A stretch of DNA of 6,677 bases from Methanobacteriota archaeon (GCA_018900975.1 JAHIFK010000202.1:1-6677); one strand, 5' to 3'. Positions 1 through 5,454 are shown, counted from the first letter of the stretch. Numbers and translations are program-made. Notes: generated by a model from the letters alone, not told the origin.

Positions 1-52
1 AAGTTTGCCGGACAAAGCCGTAAGAAATTAAGCCTACCCTTCTCAGCCTACG

Positions 53-92
53 TTCAACAATAATGTTGAAGCACCTTTTAAGTTATGGGTGC
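53..92. repeat. Two adjacent small hairpins at a gene junction (possible transposon end)
   Basis: Seen directly: TTCAACA (53-59) and TGTTGAA (64-70) form a perfect 7-bp stem with a 4-base loop. Immediately after it, GCACC (71-75) and GGTGC (88-92) form a 5-bp stem with a 12-base loop. Similarity to the dCTP deaminase family starts within about ten bases of the second stem. Known: IS200/IS605-type elements carry subterminal hairpins at their ends. Inferred: this may be the right end of such an element whose body lies outside the window. A frame open from base 1 ends at TAA 61-63 and could be the tail of another gene, but I do not recognise it. Confidence 0.35.
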
Positions 93-319
93 AGTCATCC
101 TATATACGAGAATTAACCAATCTTGGAAATACTCCACTCAGTTTGTATCCCGGAGCGAGGATAGCACAATTATCTTTACACAAAATAACCGGTTTGGAAA
201 AAATTGATGATAGCATAAATCTTTCTAAATATTTTGGAGCCATTCGACCCGAATTCAGCAAAATACATAAAGACAAAGATTGGAAATCGATAAAATATAT
301 GCGAGATATTTTGAAATAA
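89..319 (+). pseudogene. dcd: dCTP deaminase/dUTPase-family C-terminal fragment, 5' end missing
   Basis: Intact relatives deaminate dCTP (some also hydrolyse dUTP) to supply dUMP for thymidylate synthesis. The readable part contains the family's late beta-strand block: an ELTNLGNTPLSLYPG stretch followed by RIAQL. The latter matches the PGxRIxQL segment near the trimer and nucleotide site. A charged C-terminal tail ends at TAA 317-319, directly followed by TAG. The N-terminal two thirds, including the catalytic residues, are absent. Reading upstream in frame gives about 19 codons of unrelated protein back to a TAA at 29-31, and no other frame restores homology. The nominal GTG start at 89 is therefore probably not a real start. 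The break coincides with the hairpins at 53-92, so an insertion or rearrangement probably removed the 5' part. Family assignment is fairly secure; the choice between dCTP deaminase and dUTPase is not. Confidence 0.6.
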
Positions 320-572
320 TAGGGTTTAAAAATTTGAACAACATTTCTTCTGAAACTGTTTCGCAGTAAGCAATAACTTCAGTGTGTTTTCCATCCCGCA
401 ACTCAGTCGAACATCTCCACCCCTCGCGTATCATCTCATTCAACCCCCGCCAGCGCCTCCTTTTCGTTATCCCACTCCCGGCGCCAGAACTTCGATAGAA
501 AATACTTGCCGCTTTTCCAAACTGTTTTATTGCGCAATGCATCTCGTAAAATTGCTCTGGAAACGTCTTTCG
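320..572 (-). pseudogene. Decayed minus-strand gene, frame-disrupted, unknown family
   Basis: This stretch has no intact gene. Two minus-strand frames look protein-like in succession. The first (about 570 down to 439) reads KDVSRAILRDAL, then KYFLSKFWRREW and DNEKEALAG, and hits TGA at 436-438. The second, shifted at the run of five G around 444-448, continues as LNEMIREGWRC, then ELRDGKHTEVIAY and SEEMLFKFL, to about 325. Joining them needs a one-base correction. A second partial copy at 1706-1732 has one G fewer, which supports the frameshift reading. The first frame has no ATG or GTG start near 570. The second frame stays open to 255, antisense to the dcd fragment, so its true end is unclear. 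An alternative is two tiny overlapping genes, since AAGGAGG at 457-463 could serve as a ribosome site for the second. I do not recognise the family. Confidence 0.4.
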
Positions 573-654
573 TATGTGACCTGGTCGCATAAATAATATA
601 TACCTTGTCACATATGCGACAAGGTCACAAATTATTTATATACTTAGTCACATA
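573..654. promoter_or_regulatory. Tandem 40-base duplicated operator with palindromic GTCRCATA half-sites
   Basis: Two copies of a roughly 41-base unit lie head to tail (573-612 and 613-654). Each starts with a 19-base imperfect palindrome, TATGYGAC-3 bases-GTCRCAWA (573-591 and 613-631). Each also has an AT-rich TATA-like core and ends in GTCACATA (607-614 and 647-654). The forward half-sites start at 584, 607, 624 and 647, so the spacing is 23, 17, 23. The second TATA core serves the HEPN gene. The first could serve minus-strand transcription. The arrangement suits binding by a dimeric repressor at sites four helical turns apart, plausibly the toxin-antitoxin pair itself; that last point is inference. 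Confidence 0.6.
633..643 (+). promoter_or_regulatory. TATA box of the HEPN/MNT operon
   Basis: TATTTATATAC lies with its centre about 27 bases before the ATG at 665, the usual archaeal distance from TATA box to transcription start. No Shine-Dalgarno sequence precedes that ATG. The transcript is therefore predicted to be leaderless or nearly so. The box lies between a palindrome (613-631) and a half-site (647-654), so a protein bound there would block it. Confidence 0.55.
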
Positions 655-664
655 ATGAATTACA

Positions 665-1057
665 ATGAAAGAGGAAGACCACCTGAAAGCGTATCAGGAA
701 TACAAAGACAACATATTCTTGTGGGCGCTTGAAATCCGCGGCCTGGAAAAATCGCAAAGGACTGTGGCGCTCAACGCCTCCCGCGCAATGGTCGAACTCT
801 TATCCGTGTACCTGCACAGGAAAAAGCTTGTAGACGAGGGCTTCCAGCTAAACCACAGGTGGTTCAAGTCGGGAAAGGTCTCGGAGAAGCTACCTGATTT
901 TGAGAACAAAGATACGATACTGAAAAAGATGATCGCTCTGGAAAATACAAGTGAAATTCTCGCCTACGGCGCACCGAAACCAAAAGAGAACATAAAAGAA
1001 ATAATCGTGATATTTAACGAAATTGAGAGCATTCTTCGGGGGATGATTGATGAATAG
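665..1057 (+). CDS. HEPN-like protein of a HEPN/MNT toxin-antitoxin-type pair
   Basis: A 130-residue, largely helical protein encoded directly before, and overlapping, a minimal nucleotidyltransferase. That order and size are typical of HEPN/MNT pairs, in which HEPN is an RNase toxin and MNT the antitoxin, often an AMP-transferring enzyme acting on HEPN. The four-helix pattern fits: helices near residues 5-25, 30-53, 83-101 and 106-127. The C-terminal block LAYGAPKPKENIKE resembles the loop and last helix of HEPN proteins. The canonical RX4-6H RNase motif is not present anywhere: the only histidines are H6, H51 and H64, and none lies 4-6 residues after an arginine. The protein may be a non-catalytic HEPN, or use other residues. 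The start is set by the TATA box about 27 bases upstream; no Shine-Dalgarno is seen. The name rests mainly on context and helical pattern. Confidence 0.6.
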   Translation: MKEEDHLKAYQEYKDNIFLWALEIRGLEKSQRTVALNASRAMVELLSVYLHRKKLVDEGFQLNHRWFKSGKVSEKLPDFENKDTILKKMIALENTSEILAYGAPKPKENIKEIIVIFNEIESILRGMIDE

Positions 1058-1676
1058 ATATGAGCTGATCGCCTGTGCGCTGGATTTCTCCTCTTTCCTG
1101 CTGAAATCCAGCATAGCGAAGGACATAAAAAACATAATACTTTTCGGTTCAGTTGCGCGCGGGGATTTTGACAGCGAAAGCGACATAGATATATTTGTAG
1201 ACACGGAAAAAGGCAGGGCAGTCAAAAACGAAGTGACAAAACTGCTATCTACCTTTGAAAAATCGGAAACACATGAAAAATGGGAACTTCAAGGATTGAA
1301 GAATTCCATTTCCGTAAAAACAGGGGAACTTGAACGCTGGGAACTTTACAGAAGTATTATCACATGCGGCATTCTTCTTTACGGGAAATATGAAAGAATG
1401 CCGAAGGACGCAAAATATCACTTCCTGTTTGTCCTGGACTTTCACAAAATGGAAAGAAGCAAGAAAATCAGGCTCTGGAGAAAACTCTATGGTTACCGTC
1501 AGAAGGTTGGAGAGAAAGTTATTGAATCAAAAGGCATTTTGGAAAAATTGTCTGGAAAAAAGATAAAGCGGAGCGTCATTGCAGTTCCTGCTGAACAAAA
1601 GGAGAAAATGCTGGATTTTATTAATAAGAACGGTATAACTCACAAAATTATTGAAATCTGGGCAGAACGACTTTAA
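1050..1676 (+). CDS. MNT-type nucleotidyltransferase domain protein (probable antitoxin)
   Basis: A pol-beta superfamily minimal nucleotidyltransferase of 208 residues. The signature is clear: LFGSVARGDFDSESDIDIFV at residues 31-50, with the GS pair at 33-34 and metal-binding aspartates D45 and D47. The third carboxylate is not obvious. MNT partners of HEPN toxins neutralise them, in studied cases by adenylylation. This protein is longer than a bare MNT domain. Residues about 120-208 form an extra basic domain (KLYGYRQKVGEKV, then VPAEQKEKMLDFI, then KIIEIWAERL). I recall a similar C-terminal region on other archaeal nucleotidyltransferases, and it may contact RNA or the partner. ATG 1050 is preferred over TTG 1047 because GGGGGATGAT at 1038-1047 fits a Shine-Dalgarno. 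The gene overlaps the HEPN stop by 8 bases, so the two are translationally coupled. Confidence 0.8.
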   Translation: MNRYELIACALDFSSFLLKSSIAKDIKNIILFGSVARGDFDSESDIDIFVDTEKGRAVKNEVTKLLSTFEKSETHEKWELQGLKNSISVKTGELERWELYRSIITCGILLYGKYERMPKDAKYHFLFVLDFHKMERSKKIRLWRKLYGYRQKVGEKVIESKGILEKLSGKKIKRSVIAVPAEQKEKMLDFINKNGITHKIIEIWAERL

Positions 1677-1705
1677 ATCCGATAAACTTGGTCATTCAAA
1701 CTTAT

Positions 1706-1732
1706 GCGTATCATCTAATTCAGCCCCGCCAG
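1706..1732 (-). repeat. Second copy of a 27/28-base segment of the decayed gene at 426-453
   Basis: Bases 1706-1732 match 426-453 in the same orientation at about 25 of 28 positions: two substitutions and one C (G on the minus strand) missing from the longer run. On the minus strand this copy reads LAGLN-stop-MIR, against LAG/LNEMIR in the left copy. The two copies bracket the HEPN/MNT pair. Similarity does not extend beyond the segment on either side. The rest of the 1677-1795 spacer shows only a distant 6-bp inverted pair, TTGGTC (1689-1694) and GACCAA (1750-1755). Confidence 0.5.
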
Positions 1733-1795
1733 TTTCAGATATTCTGAGAGACCAAAGTTAGATAAGATAACATTTCCATTAATTAACAGAAGCTT

Positions 1796-2557
1796 ATGAG
1801 AAATTATCCCGCCATAAAAGAAACTATCACCACTTTCATTCGCCAGAAAGTGCATGAATCAGCATCAAACGGCGCTGTCATCGGGTTAAGCGGCGGCATT
1901 GACTCAAGCCTCACAGCGTATCTTGCTGTCGAAGCGCTTGGCGCTGATAAAGTCCTGGGACTGCTCCTTCCTGAAAAAGGCATATCATCTGAACAGGATA
2001 TTGACGATGCGATGGAGGTCGTAAGGCTACTTGGCATTGAACATAAGACCATAGATATCTCAAAAGTCTTAAATTCATTTTCATCCACACTCCCTGAATT
2101 CGATAAGAACAACCTGCTTGCAGGCGGGAACCTGAAGGCGCGCACCCGCATGTGCATCCTGTATTACCATGCCAACCTCATGCGCCGTATGGTCGTGGGA
2201 ACAGGGAATAAGACTGAACTGCTGCTCGGGTATTTCACAAAATACGGCGACGGCGGCGTGGATATTGAGCCTATTGGAGGTCTTTATAAAACACAGGTCC
2301 GCGCGCTTTCGCGGCAAATGGGCGTACCCGCCCGCATCATCGATAAAACACCAACAGCAGGTCTATGGCCTGGACAGACTGATGAGGGGGAACTGGGAGT
2401 TACCTATGAGAATGCAGATAAGATACTCGCGATGCTGGTGGATGAGAAAAAAGAAACTTCAGATGTCAAAAAGGTTTTCCCTGCAGAACAGGTTGACAGG
2501 CTTATTGCCCTGATGAACGCTAATAAGCATAAAAGGCAGGTGGCACCATCTTCGTAG
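1796..2557 (+). CDS. nadE: Ammonia-dependent NAD+ synthetase
   Basis: Catalyses the last step of NAD synthesis: nicotinate adenine dinucleotide is adenylated with ATP, then amidated with ammonia. At 253 residues it is a single-domain enzyme without the glutaminase domain, so it uses free ammonia. Visible motifs are the PP-loop LSGGIDSSLT at residues 31-40; GNLKARTRM around 111-119; GTGNKTELLLGYFTKYGDGG at 135-154, which lines the NaAD and ATP sites; PIGGLYKTQV at 159-168; and the flexible loop KTPTAGLWPGQTDEGELG at 184-201. All expected blocks are present and in order, so the gene is intact. The tail ends in NKHKR plus a few residues, as is usual. No Shine-Dalgarno precedes ATG 1796, so a leaderless transcript is likely; GATAAGATAA around 1761-1770 is a weak TATA candidate. 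It converges on tiaS. Confidence 0.95.
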   Translation: MRNYPAIKETITTFIRQKVHESASNGAVIGLSGGIDSSLTAYLAVEALGADKVLGLLLPEKGISSEQDIDDAMEVVRLLGIEHKTIDISKVLNSFSSTLPEFDKNNLLAGGNLKARTRMCILYYHANLMRRMVVGTGNKTELLLGYFTKYGDGGVDIEPIGGLYKTQVRALSRQMGVPARIIDKTPTAGLWPGQTDEGELGVTYENADKILAMLVDEKKETSDVKKVFPAEQVDRLIALMNANKHKRQVAPSS

Positions 2558-2579
2558 TTTCTATCTGAGGCGCCGATTC

Positions 2580-2643
2580 GACAGGATAACAGGATTTACA
2601 GGATAATTTTCGACGTCATCCTGTCAATCCTGTTTATCCTGTC
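2580..2643. repeat. Large imperfect inverted repeat of ACAGGAT units between convergent genes
   Basis: The left arm (2580-2604) has three CAGGAT units. The right arm (2618-2643) has three ATCCTGT units and is its reverse complement apart from one substitution and one extra base. The loop is 13 bases (2605-2617). It sits between the convergent ends of nadE and tiaS, so the transcript could fold into a stem of about 25 bp on either strand and limit read-through. I recall the same sequence style scattered through Methanosarcinales spacers, so it is probably a dispersed family rather than a dedicated terminator. Confidence 0.75.
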
Positions 2644-2663
2644 TGAAAGTTATAAATCGCACT

Positions 2664-2703
2664 GATCCGTGAAAATCCATTGAATCCGTGTCATCCGTGT
2701 TCC
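2664..2703. repeat. Cluster of ATCCGTG direct repeats
   Basis: ATCCGTG occurs at 2665-2671, 2684-2690 and 2693-2699, with the related AATCCATTG between the first two. The cluster ends four bases before the tiaS stop codon. It differs from the ACAGGAT inverted repeat next to it but has the same short-period style. It is probably another dispersed intergenic repeat. No stable hairpin is evident within it. Confidence 0.55.
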
Positions 2704-2706
2704 GTT

Positions 2707-3942
2707 TCAATATCTGACAAGCGGTTTTGACAGGTGCCTCCTTGCGCATGGCGGGACTTCATAGAACCCTTTCGAAATATTCCTCTTAATTGATTCAATA
2801 ACCTGTTCTTTCGCTTTCGCTCCGCATTTCTCACACCTTGTGCCCTGTCCGCTTCCCATGGACTTCATCCTCTTTCCGCAGCATAAGGGGTTACGCAGTT
2901 CATTATGGTTCAGACCTGTGAGTTTTAGTTTTTCAAGGTTAAGTGTCCCATCCTTCACGCTGCCGTACACTGTGACCTTATCACCTGCGCGAAGCTTCCG
3001 TATAATACTTCGAAAACCTTTCGTTGGCTCAAATGCCGCGCATTCAATGGCTGAAGTACCGTCCGATATCTCAAAAATAACATGCCCCCCCACTATAGTT
3101 TTTGGGGGTTTGCTGACAGTTCCTTCCAGGATATACGAGCGGCAGTCCAGCACTTCGCCAATCTTTGCTCTCAAAAGGTGCATGTCGGTATTCTGGTTTG
3201 TCATGTAAACGACATATCGTTCAAACGGCTCGCTTTTGATAAAAGAAAACGCCCGCCGCACAGCAAGCTCGCTCTTTCCCCTGATGCCAAAGAGGATCGG
3301 GTCAGGAGAATGGGGCGCGAACACGATGCGCCTGTTCTCATGATCAACCGTATCCCACGTATCAGGCTGCTCTGCCGCTTTCCATACAGAATCCTCGTCT
3401 ATCACACGGGGCGTACCCCACCGCTTTTTTTCCCTGTACGCGATAACCTCATACGTGATATCAGGAAGACCGGTAAGAGCGAACCCTGCGGCTGCAAGAG
3501 CGCCAATAAGACCTCTCCCGTTCTTGAATCCTTTATGGCTTATCCCGTAGCGCTCCAGTAATTCCTCTGCCTCACGGATCTCAAGCACATCCTGGACAGC
3601 CCTCAATGAAAATGCGGCGAGGTCTTTTTTCATGTCATCTGATGCTTCCTCGATAAAAACCACCCCAGGGTTTGTATTCTCTGCGCTAAATTCCGCCATT
3701 TCTTCAACCAGATCAATGACCATCTTCATGACAGTTTCAGCATCCTCCCCTCTATTTAACTCGATAGGAATTGCCATGGCAGCGTTCCCGCGTGTCTTAT
3801 ATATAATATTCGGGTTCAGGCGGATAAGCAGCGGGTATCCTTGAATCCTTCCGAATGAAGCAAGTTTCTCGATAAGCACGGCTGCAAGGTACGTGGTACA
3901 CATTCCTTCCTTTGAATCCGTATCATCAAGCCCAATTATCAT
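2707..3942 (-). CDS. tiaS: tRNA(Ile2) 2-agmatinylcytidine synthetase
   Basis: TiaS uses ATP and agmatine to convert C34 of the CAU-anticodon tRNA-Ile to agmatidine, so that it reads AUA and not AUG. It is an essential archaeal cytoplasmic enzyme. Diagnostic features along the 411 residues are the N-terminal IIGLDDTDSKEGMCTTYLA (2-20); RLNPNIIYKTRGNAA (41-55); NTNPGVVF (89-96); a central FGIRGKSELAVRRAF region (218-232); an OB-fold RNA-binding domain (about 277-345); and a C-terminal zinc ribbon with C354, C355, C370 and C373. Length and domain order match the family. Start: ATG at 3942 directly begins the conserved IIGLDDTDS block and has GAGAGGG six bases upstream. A 27-residue upstream extension is open but not family-like. 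The ribbon's first pair is adjacent Cys-Cys rather than CPxC. It is divergent from the HTH regulator and convergent with nadE. Confidence 0.95.
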   Translation of the reverse strand: MIIGLDDTDSKEGMCTTYLAAVLIEKLASFGRIQGYPLLIRLNPNIIYKTRGNAAMAIPIELNRGEDAETVMKMVIDLVEEMAEFSAENTNPGVVFIEEASDDMKKDLAAFSLRAVQDVLEIREAEELLERYGISHKGFKNGRGLIGALAAAGFALTGLPDITYEVIAYREKKRWGTPRVIDEDSVWKAAEQPDTWDTVDHENRRIVFAPHSPDPILFGIRGKSELAVRRAFSFIKSEPFERYVVYMTNQNTDMHLLRAKIGEVLDCRSYILEGTVSKPPKTIVGGHVIFEISDGTSAIECAAFEPTKGFRSIIRKLRAGDKVTVYGSVKDGTLNLEKLKLTGLNHNELRNPLCCGKRMKSMGSGQGTRCEKCGAKAKEQVIESIKRNISKGFYEVPPCARRHLSKPLVRY

Positions 3943-3983
3943 TTGCTTCCCTCTCTTATTTAACTGGATAATAAACCTTGTCA

Positions 3984-4012
3984 GCTTCATGAAGCATAAG
4001 TATATATATTTG
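3984..4012. promoter_or_regulatory. Divergent promoter region between tiaS and the HTH regulator
   Basis: TATATATATT (4001-4010) is near-symmetrical and can act as a TATA box on both strands. Its centre is about 27 bases before the regulator's ATG at 4032, predicting a leaderless mRNA. For tiaS it would give a leader of about 35 bases; TTTATTATCC on the minus strand (3968-3977) is an alternative. Next to it is GCTTCATGAAGC (3984-3995), a perfect 12-bp palindrome and a good operator candidate, perhaps for the adjacent HTH protein. The operator role is inference. Confidence 0.5.
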
Positions 4013-4031
4013 CATAATAACAATCAATTTA

Positions 4032-4997
4032 ATGAATAAGGAACTGCTAATCAACCGGGTTGTCGCAATATTGAGCAAAGCGGGCTTTAATATTTCTGAC
4101 CGCTGCGATATCCGTCCGAGAAGTTTTGACCTTGCTGCACGACGGGATGACTTACTGCTGTTGATAAAAGTGCTTTTTAACATCGACGGCCTGAACGAAG
4201 AGACAGCGGGTGAAATGCTGTTCCTCTCAAAACACCTGAATGGGAACCCAATAGTCATAGGTGAAAAATCCAGGGACCATTCACTTGAAGCAGGTGTCGC
4301 ATATCTCAGATATGGTGTCCCTGCCGTTGATATAAACACACTGGATGATTATTTTACAGAGAACATACCACCCCTGGTCTATGCTGAGCATGGCGGGCTG
4401 TATGTAAATATCGATGGGACTATCCTGAAAGAAGAGCGCATCAGGAAAAACATCTCCCTCGGCTCCCTTGCATCTTCACTTGGAGTATCAAGAAGGACAA
4501 TAAGCAAGTATGAGGAAGGGGAAATGGCAGCAAGCGTGGATGTTGCCGTCAGGCTAGAAGAGAGGCTTGACAGGGGATTTGCGGTAGCCGTTAACCTGTT
4601 TGAAAAACGTGAACTTCATACCCCGAAACATGAACACGTTGAAAAAAGCTCATTTAACATTCTTTCCCAGCTTACAAATATGGGATTTGACGTTCTCACG
4701 ACTTCTCAGGCGCCTTTTGACGCAGTATCTATTCCCGCAGATCGAAGGGACGAAAATGCAAAAATACTCACCGGTGTTGGTGAATTCACGACAACGATGG
4801 TCAAGAAAGCGCATCTTATGAGCAGCATATCCGAAGTCGCGCTAACGCAATCCCTTTTGATAGTACGGGGCGGGAGTAAAATAAGGAATATTGATCGTAC
4901 CGTTGTAGTTGAGGATACAGAACTGAAAAAATACAGCGACAAGGATGACTTAATTAACCTTATGCAGGAAAGAGGACGCAGAGTGATGGTATCATAA
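4032..4997 (+). CDS. Conserved archaeal HTH (Cro/C1-type) transcriptional regulator
   Basis: A 321-residue protein matching, in length and layout, the conserved euryarchaeal putative HTH-type transcriptional regulator family. The DNA-binding domain is central, residues about 133-190: RIRKNISLGSLASSLGVSRR then TISKYEEGE, a typical Cro/C1 helix-turn-helix. The N-terminal domain (1-110) has the pattern AGFNISDRCDIRPRSFDLAA then LLLLIKV, reminiscent of a PD-(D/E)XK nuclease-like core (D33, K46) lacking the usual acidic residue before the lysine, so probably non-catalytic. The C-terminal domain (about 205-321) appears to repeat that layout: MGFDV, then PFDAVSIPADRRDE, then SLLIVRGGSK. Regulatory targets are unknown. 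No Shine-Dalgarno is seen and the TATA box at 4001-4010 suggests a leaderless start. It may autoregulate through the palindrome at 3984-3995. The cupin gene follows 26 bases downstream. Confidence 0.85.
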   Translation: MNKELLINRVVAILSKAGFNISDRCDIRPRSFDLAARRDDLLLLIKVLFNIDGLNEETAGEMLFLSKHLNGNPIVIGEKSRDHSLEAGVAYLRYGVPAVDINTLDDYFTENIPPLVYAEHGGLYVNIDGTILKEERIRKNISLGSLASSLGVSRRTISKYEEGEMAASVDVAVRLEERLDRGFAVAVNLFEKRELHTPKHEHVEKSSFNILSQLTNMGFDVLTTSQAPFDAVSIPADRRDENAKILTGVGEFTTTMVKKAHLMSSISEVALTQSLLIVRGGSKIRNIDRTVVVEDTELKKYSDKDDLINLMQERGRRVMVS

Positions 4998-5023
4998 ATT
5001 TAATGCGTATGTAAAAAAGGGAT

Positions 5024-5383
5024 ATGTTCATAATTAAACTGACAGATCGCGAAGAGTTCAAAGCAGGAGATGGCTCACTGCTTCGAGAACTCTTACATCC
5101 TGATAAGGCTGACATCGCTATCAGATACAGTCTTGCGCATGCGATCGTAAGACCGGGACAGACCACAACGCTGCACAGCCTTAAAACCTCGGAAGTATAT
5201 TACATCATGGAGGGGGAAGGCATAATGCACATTAATGAAGAGTCATCAAAAGTTCATCCGGGCGCTGCAATATATATCCCGCCCGGTTCAAGGCAGTACA
5301 TCCACAATACCGGAAAGACAGACCTGATATTTATTTGCATCGTAGACCCTGCATGGCGCCGCGAAGATGAAGAGATAATGTAA
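5024..5383 (+). CDS. Small single-domain cupin protein
   Basis: A 119-residue protein with both cupin motifs: PGQTTTLHSLKTSEVYYIME (44-63) and HPGAAIYIPPGSRQYIHN (78-95), followed by LIFICIVDPAW (101-111). It is one beta-barrel domain of the cupin_2 type, presumably cytosolic (no signal or membrane segment). Metal ligands are only partly canonical: H51 and E57 are present, the second histidine of motif 1 is L53, and the motif 2 histidine position is Q91. I recall relatives with LHRLKxSEVYYIL and IPPG..Q, so this may be normal for the subfamily. Substrate is unknown; family names such as mannose-6-phosphate isomerase-like would be over-calls. ATG 5024 has AAAAAAGGGA just upstream, a modest Shine-Dalgarno. 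The 26-base gap after the HTH gene suggests co-transcription. Confidence 0.85.
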   Translation: MFIIKLTDREEFKAGDGSLLRELLHPDKADIAIRYSLAHAIVRPGQTTTLHSLKTSEVYYIMEGEGIMHINEESSKVHPGAAIYIPPGSRQYIHNTGKTDLIFICIVDPAWRREDEEIM

Positions 5384-5425
5384 ATATGCAGGGGTTATGA
5401 AATTCAATATAAAAAGAAAGAATAT

Positions 5426-5446
5426 GTGATGTGAAACTCACATCAC
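5426..5446 (-). terminator. Perfect 9-bp hairpin terminator between cupin gene and ftsZ
   Basis: GTGATGTGA (5426-5434), loop AAC, TCACATCAC (5438-5446) is a perfect inverted repeat. Read on the minus strand, downstream of the ftsZ stop, it is followed by ATTCTTTCTTTTTATATT, a U-rich tract as in archaeal and intrinsic termination. In the plus direction the downstream bases are less T-rich and run into ftsZ, so it may work weakly for the cupin transcript too. Confidence 0.65.
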
Positions 5447-5454
5447 GTAAATAT

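Noticed and set aside
384..596. 70-codon plus-strand open frame
   Set aside because: Proline-rich shadow of the decayed minus-strand gene, with no promoter or ribosome site.
255..611. 118-codon open frame on the minus strand as an intact gene
   Set aside because: Its middle part (Ser/Gly/Arg-rich) is unlike protein, while a shifted frame over the same bases reads convincingly. It also overlaps the operator at its start and runs antisense into the dcd fragment.
1047..1049. TTG start for the MNT protein
   Set aside because: ATG directly follows at 1050 at a better distance from GGGGGATGAT.
1688..1757. MITE-like element bounded by TTGGTC/GACCAA
   Set aside because: Only 6-bp inverted ends about 55 bases apart, expected by chance, and no target-site duplication visible.
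2580..2703. CRISPR-like array
   Set aside because: Units are only 7-9 bases, with no regular spacers; the main element is an inverted repeat.
3082..3561. 159-codon plus-strand open frame within tiaS
   Set aside because: Antisense shadow of a well-recognised gene, with no independent signals.
3943..4023. N-terminal extension of TiaS by 27 residues
   Set aside because: It is not family-like, runs through the promoter region, and the internal ATG begins the conserved IIGLDDTDS block with a ribosome site.
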